A stretch of 5,883 nucleotides of DNA from an uncultured Acidimicrobiales bacterium (GTDB lineage: Bacteria; Actinomycetota; Acidimicrobiia; Acidimicrobiales; Iamiaceae). The position numbers and the translations under genes are program-made. The notes beneath the pieces were generated by a model. The model searched no databases. It was given only the letters and a program-made list of their open reading frames with translations, and had not been told where the DNA came from. The stretch lies in NCBI GenBank assembly GCA_937926025.1, contig CALANQ010000111.1, forward strand, positions 1-5,883. The letters run 5' to 3'. Below, piece after piece: positions 1 to 4,908 of the stretch (its first letter is position 1; every line of letters starts with the position of its first letter).

Positions 1-58
1 TCGCGGCCCCCGCACCGAGACCGAACGCGACGAGCGCCGCCAGCGCTCGGCCCGCCAC
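1..58 (-). CDS. Possible start of a further gene with hydrophobic N-terminus (partial)
   Basis: One base after the TGA of the DUF6167-like gene, a GTG at 58-56 opens a frame that reads MAGRALAALVAFGLGAGAA up to the window edge. A basic residue followed by an alanine/leucine/glycine-rich hydrophobic run looks like a signal peptide or first membrane helix. The other two frames give very basic or glycine-rich sequence that looks non-coding. No clear ribosome binding site is visible, and only 19 codons can be read. The sequence does not resemble the start of AlaRS, the product often encoded next in related genomes, so another gene probably comes first. Confidence 0.4.
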   Translation of the reverse strand, partial: MAGRALAALVAFGLGAGAA

Positions 59-59
59 C

Positions 60-419
60 TCAGCGGCGGGCGCGACGGCGACCGGCGGATCCGGTGCCGG
101 CGTGGGTGGCCACCCGCCCGGCCCGACGAGGCGCCGCGGGCTTGGCGCCCTTGGTGGCGGGCGGCGGCGCGTCGCCCACGAACGTGCGAGCGTCGACCTT
201 GGCCCGCAGCTCGGCCTCGGTGGCCCGCATGGCCTCGCGGCCCTCCGCGGCCGCCGCCCGCACCGTGGTGCCGAGGCCCTTGGCGGTGGCAGCGGCGCGC
301 ACCGCCACCTGCTCGGGCAGGTACTGCTCCACGGTCTCCTCGACCTTGCGCTTGGCCCAGAAGGCGCCGCCGGCCCCGACGGCCACCCCGGTGCTCAGCC
401 AGAAGATGCGCTTGAACAC
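60..419 (-). CDS. DUF6167-like membrane-anchored protein with basic tail
   Basis: Function unknown; 119 residues. It begins MFKRIFWLSTGVAVGAGGAF, giving a short glycine-rich membrane helix at about 5-22 flanked by positive residues. Residues 23-80 are charged and helical (KRKVEETVEQYLPEQVAVRAA, then EGREAMRATEAELRAKV). This layout fits the DUF6167 family, whose genes usually follow a DUF948 gene. From about 83 the sequence becomes a proline- and alanine-rich basic tail with ten Lys/Arg and one acidic residue in 37, ending GRRRARR. The tail could be poorly conserved linker or could bind nucleic acid or acidic lipid; nothing here decides that. GTG start, AAGGAG 6 bases upstream, TGA stop at 62-60. 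It lies 3 bases after the DUF948-like gene and is almost certainly co-translated with it. Confidence 0.8.
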   Translation of the reverse strand: MFKRIFWLSTGVAVGAGGAFWAKRKVEETVEQYLPEQVAVRAAATAKGLGTTVRAAAAEGREAMRATEAELRAKVDARTFVGDAPPPATKGAKPAAPRRAGRVATHAGTGSAGRRRARR

Positions 420-422
420 GAC

Positions 423-800
423 CTACTCCTTCCGGATCCGTCGGGCGGCCCGGGTGGCCCCGCTGCGGATCGCGACCGTCTTGATGACCGGGGCGGACAG
501 CGCCCGGTAGGCCAGCTTCGACGTGGCGTCGACGGTGGCCGAGATGGACTCGGCGCTGCCGACGAGGCGATCGACCCTGGCCAGCTCCTCGTTGGCCTCG
601 GCCAGGGCCTCGGCCATCTCGTCGATGAGCGGGAGGGCCTGGGCGTTGAGCTCGTCGAGGGTGCGGGTGACCCGCCGGACCGCCACGAGGATCCGCTGCA
701 TGGCGAACAGCACGGCGACCACCGCCACGATGCTGCAGCCGGTGATGACCACCAGGGCCAGGTCCGACGCCGACATCTCGGCCAGCACGACCGCGGTCAC
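423..800 (-). CDS. DUF948-like single-helix membrane protein
   Basis: Function unknown; 125 residues. A short N-terminus leads into one membrane helix at about 14-35 (LALVVITGCSIVAVVAVLFAM). The following MQRILVAVRRVTR is basic, so by the positive-inside rule the rest should be cytoplasmic. Residues about 45-95 form long, acidic, alanine- and leucine-rich amphipathic helices (LDELNAQALPLIDEMAEALAEAN), and the C-terminus is basic (SGATRAARRIRKE). One membrane helix plus a long amphipathic helix is the DUF948 pattern. A gene of this kind near rarA and upstream of a DUF6167 gene and alaS is typical in actinobacteria. The GTG start at 800 overlaps the rarA stop as GTGA, with GAGG 7 bases upstream at 811-808. 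The TAG stop is at 425-423. I am confident it is a real gene and fairly confident of the family. Confidence 0.85.
   Translation of the reverse strand: MTAVVLAEMSASDLALVVITGCSIVAVVAVLFAMQRILVAVRRVTRTLDELNAQALPLIDEMAEALAEANEELARVDRLVGSAESISATVDATSKLAYRALSAPVIKTVAIRSGATRAARRIRKE
426..431 (-). promoter_or_regulatory. Strong ribosome binding site for the DUF6167-like gene
   Basis: AAGGAG (431-426, minus strand) lies 6 bases before the GTG at 419. It is formed by the last two codons (Lys-Glu) of the preceding DUF948-like gene, directly before its TAG stop. It is the best ribosome binding site in the window and fixes the start of the downstream gene. Confidence 0.85.
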
Positions 801-2128
801 GAGCCGGCCTCGTCGGTGTGGTTCGGTCGGCGCAAGCGGGCCATGCGGTCGGCGATCTCCCGTTCCCGTCCGTGCTCGGACGGTTCGTAGTAGCGGCGGC
901 CGGCCACCTCCGGCGGGAGGTACTGCTGGTCGACCCAGCCGCGGGGGTCGTCATGAGGGTACTCGTACCCTGCGCCGTGCCCGATGACCTTCGCCCCCTG
1001 GTAGTGGGCGTCGCGCAGGTGGGCGGGCACCCCCGAGGACGGGCGCTCTCGCACGTCGGCCCGGGCCGCGCCGATGGCGGTGGTGGCCCGGTTGGACTTC
1101 GCCGCCGTGGCCAGGTGGATCACCGCCTGCGACAGGTTGAGCTGGGCCTCCGGCAGGCCCACGTACTCCACGGCCTGGGCCGCCGCGGTGGCGACGAGCA
1201 GCGAGAGCGGGTCGGCCTCGCCGATGTCCTCGGACGCAAGGATCACCAGGCGGCGGGCGATGAAGCGGGCGTCCTCCCCGGCTTCGAGCATGGTGGCCAG
1301 CCAGTACAGGCCGGCGTCGGGGTCCGAGCCGCGGATGCTCTTGATGAACGCCGAGATCACGTCGTAGTGGTCGTCTCGGCCGTAGCGCAGCGCCTTGGTC
1401 CCGAGGGCGGCCTCGGCATCGGCCAGGCTCACCACCGCCGGGCCGCCGTCGGCGTCGGCCCGCTGCTGGGCCAGGGCCACCGCCACCTCGAGGCTGGTCA
1501 GGGTGTGGCGGCCGTCGCCGTTGGCGCGGGCGGCCAGGTGGTCGATGGCGTCGTCGTCCGCCGTGGCGCCCTCGGCCTCGAGCGCCTTGGCGATGAGCTG
1601 GCGGGCCGCGGCGTCGTCCAGCGAGTTGAGGCGGAACAGCGTGGACCGGCTGAGCAGCGGCGGGTTGACCTCGAAGTACGGGTTCTCCGTGGTGGCCCCG
1701 ATCAGCGTGATGAGCCCGCTCTCCACCGAGGGCAGCAGCGCGTCCTGCTGCGCCTTGTTGAACCGGTGCACCTCGTCGAGGAACAGGATCGTCCCCTGGC
1801 CTCGCTCCCCCAGCCGCTGCTGGGCGCGTGCGGTGACCTCCCGGACGTCCTTCACCCCCGCGGTCACGGCGGACAGCGTCTCGAACGCCTTGGCCGTGTG
1901 TCCCGCGATCACCTTGGCCACCGTGGTCTTGCCGGTGCCGGGCGGTCCCCACAGGATCACCGACGACAGCCGATCGGCCTCGATCAGCACCCGGAGGGGC
2001 TGCCCGGGCCCGATCAGGTGGTCCTGGCCGACCACGTCGTCGAGCGTGCGGGGCCGCAAGCGGTCCGCAAGCGGCGCCCGCCGCGACAGCTGGTCCTCGA
2101 CCGACGCCGAGAACAGGTCGTCAGCCAC
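797..2128 (-). CDS. rarA: RarA (MgsA) replication-associated AAA+ ATPase
   Basis: Clamp-loader-like AAA+ ATPase that acts at stalled replication forks and in recombination and repair. The 443 residues are close to E. coli RarA (about 447). Motifs in order: RPRTLDDVVGQDHL (25-38), Walker A GPPGTGKTT (61-69), SAVTAGVKDVRE (86-97), Walker B with ILFLDEVHRFNK (114-125), sensor 1 GATTEN (144-149), the arginine finger in LLSRS (Arg161), and sensor 2 with Arg207 in NGDGRHTLTSLE. The C-terminal oligomerisation region contains SAFIKSIRGSDPDAGLYWLA (259-278) and ARRLVILASEDIGEADP (291-307). GDGRHTL is a small departure from the usual GDARxAL, but the arginine is kept. All catalytic residues are present, so the protein should be active. 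The start is GTG with no clear ribosome binding site. It lies 3 bases after the DUF1003 stop, so termination-reinitiation is likely. The stop overlaps the next gene by 4 bases. Confidence 0.97.
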   Translation of the reverse strand: MADDLFSASVEDQLSRRAPLADRLRPRTLDDVVGQDHLIGPGQPLRVLIEADRLSSVILWGPPGTGKTTVAKVIAGHTAKAFETLSAVTAGVKDVREVTARAQQRLGERGQGTILFLDEVHRFNKAQQDALLPSVESGLITLIGATTENPYFEVNPPLLSRSTLFRLNSLDDAAARQLIAKALEAEGATADDDAIDHLAARANGDGRHTLTSLEVAVALAQQRADADGGPAVVSLADAEAALGTKALRYGRDDHYDVISAFIKSIRGSDPDAGLYWLATMLEAGEDARFIARRLVILASEDIGEADPLSLLVATAAAQAVEYVGLPEAQLNLSQAVIHLATAAKSNRATTAIGAARADVRERPSSGVPAHLRDAHYQGAKVIGHGAGYEYPHDDPRGWVDQQYLPPEVAGRRYYEPSEHGREREIADRMARLRRPNHTDEAGS

Positions 2129-2131
2129 GGA

Positions 2132-2644
2132 TCACGCCGACGCACCGTCCTCGCGCGCGTCCGCCGGCTCCTTCATGGCCAGCAGCCGATCGAGCTTGGC
2201 CTCCACCCGGGCCAGGTCGTCGGAGTCCACGACCCGCATCCGCAGGCTGGCCAGCTCCCGAGCCAGGTAGTCCAGGTCCGCCTTCACCTCGGCCCCCCGC
2301 CGCCGGTCCTCCGCCGCCTCCGCCCGGTCCCGGTCCGCCTGCCGCGTCTCCGCCAGCAGGATCAGCGGCGCCGCATACGCCGCCTGCGTCGAGAAGACCA
2401 GGTTGAGGGCGATGAACTGCCACGGATCGAACCGCAGCCCCTCGGGCCCGATGGAGTTCCACAGGATCCACGTGACGACGACGACCGTCTGGATGACCAG
2501 GAAGCGAGCGGTGCCCATGGTGTGGGCGATGCGCTCGCTGAAGCGCCCGAAGCCCTCCGGGTCGTAGTACGACCCGAACCGATCCCCCGACCGGGGCGTC
2601 GACAGGTCTCGAACGGACCCACGGCGAAGGCTGAACACAGACAC
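2132..2644 (-). CDS. DUF1003-type membrane protein with cytoplasmic coiled coil
   Basis: Function unknown; 170 residues. The N-terminal part is polar and includes DLSTPR at 13-18, resembling the LDTPR seen near the start of many DUF1003 proteins. Next comes FGRFSERIAHTMGTARFL (32-49), a first membrane helix at about 46-63 that includes VVVVTWILWN, the conserved-looking segment LRFDPWQFIALNL (70-82), and a second helix to about 98 containing STQAAYAAPLILLAETRQ. The remainder, about 100-156, is highly charged and probably a coiled coil (DRDRAEAAEDRRR, then DYLARELASLRMRV). These features match the family order. The start is GTG at 2644, with a weak AGG 8 bases upstream; a second GTG two codons later is possible. 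It is 50 bases from the DUF4234 gene. Its TGA stop is followed after one sense codon by the rarA start in the same frame, which points to translational coupling. Confidence 0.9.
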   Translation of the reverse strand: MSVFSLRRGSVRDLSTPRSGDRFGSYYDPEGFGRFSERIAHTMGTARFLVIQTVVVVTWILWNSIGPEGLRFDPWQFIALNLVFSTQAAYAAPLILLAETRQADRDRAEAAEDRRRGAEVKADLDYLARELASLRMRVVDSDDLARVEAKLDRLLAMKEPADAREDGASA

Positions 2645-2648
2645 GCGC

Positions 2649-2689
2649 CGAACCTACCGCCTCGCTCCGCCCCCTCGGGGATGGGTTCG
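2649..2689 (-). repeat. Imperfect inverted repeat filling the DUF4234-DUF1003 gap
   Basis: On the minus strand CGAACC (2689-2684) is matched by GGTTCG (2654-2649), enclosing 29 bases that include CCCCGAGGGG (2680-2671). The repeat occupies most of the 50-base gap and ends 4 bases before the GTG start of the next gene. A six-base arm is short for such GC-rich DNA, so this could be chance. It could also be a leader structure affecting translation of the next gene. There is no T-run to support a terminator. Confidence 0.3.
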
Positions 2690-2694
2690 TCCGG

Positions 2695-3063
2695 TCAGAC
2701 GACGGTGGCGGCGGTGCCGGGGGTGGCTTCCCAGTACTCGTTGAGCCGGTGCTGGACCTTGAACAGCCAGACCAGGTTGCCGATCAGGGGAAGGAAGTTC
2801 CAGCAGCCGGTGATGCCCGAGATGGGCTTCTCCTGGCCGCGGCCGGCGTAGAGGTTGCCGATCTCCGACGGCATCAGGAACGCGTTCACGAACGGCAGGA
2901 ACAGGCCCAGGATCAGGCCGAGGACACCGCCGATGCCCTGGTTCGAGTGGTCCTTCATCTCCTGGAACATGGCGTACTGCCAGTACAGGCCATAGATGCC
3001 CAGCGTGATGATGCTCAGGCCGAGCACGGCCCACGGCGAACGGATCTTCCCGACGGGTCCCAC
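2695..3063 (-). CDS. Small DUF4234-type membrane protein
   Basis: Function unknown. With the GTG at 3063 the protein has 122 residues; starting at the GTG at 3084 would add seven. It begins MGPVGKIRSPWAVLG, and the stretch IRSPWAV...IITLGIYGLYWQY is characteristic of DUF4234 proteins. Three hydrophobic segments are visible: about residues 10-30, 43-63 (GIGGVLGLILGLFLPFV) and 86-103 (CWNFLPLIGNLVWLFKV). A short polar region (MPSEIGNLYAGRGQEKP) lies before the third helix. The end, VQHRLNEYWEA, also fits the family. There is no signal peptide or catalytic motif. It follows aspS by about 54 bases in the same direction, so it may be read from the hisS-aspS transcript or from its own weak promoter. 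The family assignment rests on recalled sequence patterns and I am fairly confident in it. The start is less certain than the stop (TGA 2697-2695). Confidence 0.85.
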   Translation of the reverse strand: MGPVGKIRSPWAVLGLSIITLGIYGLYWQYAMFQEMKDHSNQGIGGVLGLILGLFLPFVNAFLMPSEIGNLYAGRGQEKPISGITGCWNFLPLIGNLVWLFKVQHRLNEYWEATPGTAATVV

Positions 3064-3068
3064 GGCTC

Positions 3069-3075
3069 CCACCTT
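3069..3075 (-). promoter_or_regulatory. Ribosome binding site deciding the DUF4234 start
   Basis: AAGGTGG (3075-3069, minus strand) differs by one base from the consensus AAGGAGG and sits 5 bases before the GTG at 3063. The more upstream in-frame GTG at 3084 has no such site and falls inside the hairpin's 3' arm, so I prefer 3063. A GTG at 3072 overlaps the site itself and is less likely. Confidence 0.5.
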
Positions 3076-3077
3076 CT

Positions 3078-3100
3078 CCCTCACGCGGATGTGCGTGGGG
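3078..3100 (-). other. GC-rich hairpin in the leader after aspS
   Basis: Read on the minus strand, CCCCACGC (3100-3093), a 6-base loop (ACATCC) and GCGTGAGGG (3086-3078) can form eight GC-rich pairs with one bulged A. It starts 17 bases after the aspS stop and lies just upstream of the ribosome binding site I favour for the next gene. No T-run follows, so it is not a classical intrinsic terminator. It could slow polymerase, stabilise the aspS 3' end, or mean nothing. The pairing is visible; any function is inferred. Confidence 0.4.
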
Positions 3101-3117
3101 TCACCCTAGGGGAACGG

Positions 3118-4908
3118 TCAGGAGGCCGTCGTGGACGTGGGTTCGGGCACGAAGTCGACGCCGGCTTCCTTGCGCTGGGCGTCGGTGATCGGGGCGGGTG
3201 CGCTGGTGAGCGGGTCGAAGCCGCCGCCGGTCTTGGGGAAGGCGATGACCTCGCGGATCGACGATGCTCCGCTGAGCAGCGCGCAGATGCGGTCCCAGCC
3301 GAACGCGATGCCGCCGTGGGGCGGGGCGCCGTACTTGAAGGCCTCCAGCAGGAAGCCGAACTTCTCCTCCGCCTCGTCGGGCGTGAGGCCCATGACCTCG
3401 AAGACCCGCTCCTGGACGTCGCGGCGGTGGATACGGATGGAGCCGCCGCCGATCTCGTTGCCGTTGCAGACGATGTCGTAGGCGTAGGCGAGGGCGGAAC
3501 CGGGGTCGGTGTCGAACGTGTCGAGGTGCTCGGGCTTGGGCGAGGTGAAGGCGTGGTGCACCGCGGTCCAGGCCCCTGCGCCGACGGCGACGTCGTCGGT
3601 CTCCGAGGTGGGCTCGAACAGCGGGGCGTCGACGACCCAGGTGAACGCCCAGGCCGACTCGTCGATGAGCTCGCACCGCTTGCCGATCTCGAGGCGGGCG
3701 GCGCCGAGGAGGGCCTTCACCGAGCGCTCGGTGCCGGCCCCGAAGAAGATGCAGTCGCCGGGCTGGGCGCCGCAGTGGTCGGCGAGGCCGGCGACCTCGG
3801 TCTCGGAGAGGTTCTTGGCGACGGGGCCCTTGAGCTCGCCGTCGTCGCCGACCAGCACGTAGGCCAGGCCCTTGGCGCCGCGGGCCTTGGCCCAGTCCTG
3901 CCAGCCGTCGAGCACCTTGCGGGTCTGCGAGGCGCCCCCGGGCATGACGACGGCGCCGACGTGGGCGGCCTGGAACACGCCGAACGAGGTGCCGGCGAAG
4001 TACTCGGTGCAGTCGACGAGCTCGACCCCGAAGCGCAGGTCGGGCTTATCCGACCCGTAGCGGCGCATGGCCTCGGCGTAGGTGATGCGCCCGATGGGCA
4101 GCGGGATCTCGTAGCCGATGAGCGCCCAGAGGGCCGAGACGATCCGCTCGCCGAGGGCGATGACGTCGTCTTCGACCACGAAGCTCATCTCGATGTCGAG
4201 CTGGGTGAACTCGGGCTGGCGGTCGGCCCGGAAGTCCTCGTCGCGGTAGCAGCGGGCGGTCTGGAAGTAGCGATCGAGGCCGACCAACATAAGGAGCTGC
4301 TTGAACAGCTGGGGGCTCTGCGGCAGCGCGTACCAGGACCCGGGCTGCAGCCGGGCGGGCACCACGAAGTCCCGGGCGCCCTCGGGCGTGCTGCGGGTCA
4401 GGGTGGGCGTCTCGACCTCGACGAACCCGTCCCCCAGGAGCACCGTGCGGGCGGCGTTGTTGACGGCGCTGCGCAGGCGGATGGTCTGGGCCGATTCGGC
4501 GCGGCGGAGGTCCAGGTAGCGGTACTTGTAGCGGACCTCGTCGGAGATCTGGGTGGCCTCGTGCTCCTCGATGGGGAACGGCAGCGGGGCGGCCTCGTTG
4601 AGGACCTCCACCGTGGTGGCCTCGACCTCGATGGTGCCGGTGGGGAGGTTCGGGTTGTCGTTGCCGTCGGGGCGGCGGGTGACGGTGCCGGTGACCCGCA
4701 GGCAGAACTCGGAACGCAGCGGGTGGGCGACGGCCTCGTCGTGGATGACCACCTGGACGACGCCGCTGGCGTCGCGCAGGTCGATGAAGGCGACGCCGCC
4801 GTGGTCGCGCCGCTTGGCCACCCACCCGCACAGGGTGACCTCGTCGCCGATGTTGGCTTCGCCGAGCTCCCCGGATCGATGGGTGCGCAGGCCGACGGCG
4901 GAGGTCAT
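3118..4908 (-). CDS. aspS: Aspartyl-tRNA synthetase, bacterial type, probably non-discriminating (Asp/Asn)
   Basis: Class IIb synthetase that charges tRNA with aspartate in the cytoplasm. The 596 residues match the usual bacterial length. The N-terminal OB-fold anticodon domain (about 1-110) contains WVAKRRDHGG at 29-38. The catalytic core follows, with the flipping loop TRSTPEGARD at 171-180, QSPQ at 197-200, motif 2 YRDEDFRADRQPEFTQLD at 221-238, and motif 3 GIAFGWDRI at 533-541. The aspartate-binding GGGSIRIH is at 487-494. The bacterial GAD insertion lies between motifs 2 and 3, at about 290-430. His36 occupies the position of E. coli Leu30. Histidine here is known from non-discriminating enzymes that also make Asp-tRNA-Asn for later amidation by GatCAB. 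That specificity is inferred, because no gat gene is in the window. The ATG start is supported by a good ribosome binding site and the hisS overlap. The stop is TGA at 3120-3118. Confidence 0.98.
   Translation of the reverse strand: MTSAVGLRTHRSGELGEANIGDEVTLCGWVAKRRDHGGVAFIDLRDASGVVQVVIHDEAVAHPLRSEFCLRVTGTVTRRPDGNDNPNLPTGTIEVEATTVEVLNEAAPLPFPIEEHEATQISDEVRYKYRYLDLRRAESAQTIRLRSAVNNAARTVLLGDGFVEVETPTLTRSTPEGARDFVVPARLQPGSWYALPQSPQLFKQLLMLVGLDRYFQTARCYRDEDFRADRQPEFTQLDIEMSFVVEDDVIALGERIVSALWALIGYEIPLPIGRITYAEAMRRYGSDKPDLRFGVELVDCTEYFAGTSFGVFQAAHVGAVVMPGGASQTRKVLDGWQDWAKARGAKGLAYVLVGDDGELKGPVAKNLSETEVAGLADHCGAQPGDCIFFGAGTERSVKALLGAARLEIGKRCELIDESAWAFTWVVDAPLFEPTSETDDVAVGAGAWTAVHHAFTSPKPEHLDTFDTDPGSALAYAYDIVCNGNEIGGGSIRIHRRDVQERVFEVMGLTPDEAEEKFGFLLEAFKYGAPPHGGIAFGWDRICALLSGASSIREVIAFPKTGGGFDPLTSAPAPITDAQRKEAGVDFVPEPTSTTAS

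Noticed and set aside
102..890. Open frame on the plus strand opposite the two small membrane-protein genes
   Set aside because: The product is Gly/Arg/His-rich with no domain. The minus-strand genes have ribosome binding sites, coupled starts and sensible membrane helices.
2668..2682. CCCCTCGGGG as an intrinsic terminator between the DUF4234 and DUF1003 genes
   Set aside because: A two-base loop is too small, the realistic stem is only three or four pairs, and no T-run follows on either strand.
818..2851. Long open frame on the plus strand (about 677 codons) opposite rarA and the DUF1003 gene
   Set aside because: Low-complexity Arg/Gly/Val/Leu/His-rich product without motifs, and it crosses several minus-strand gene boundaries. 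It is explained as a shadow of rarA and its neighbour.
3103..3108. TAGGGT on the minus strand as a -10 promoter element for the DUF4234 gene
   Set aside because: It fits the loose actinobacterial TANNNT pattern, but I find no good -35 hexamer at suitable spacing, and single hexamers are weak evidence.
3104..3111. CCCTAGGG palindrome after aspS as a terminator or operator
   Set aside because: An eight-base palindrome has no loop to form a terminator hairpin, there is no T-run, and no known operator is recognised.
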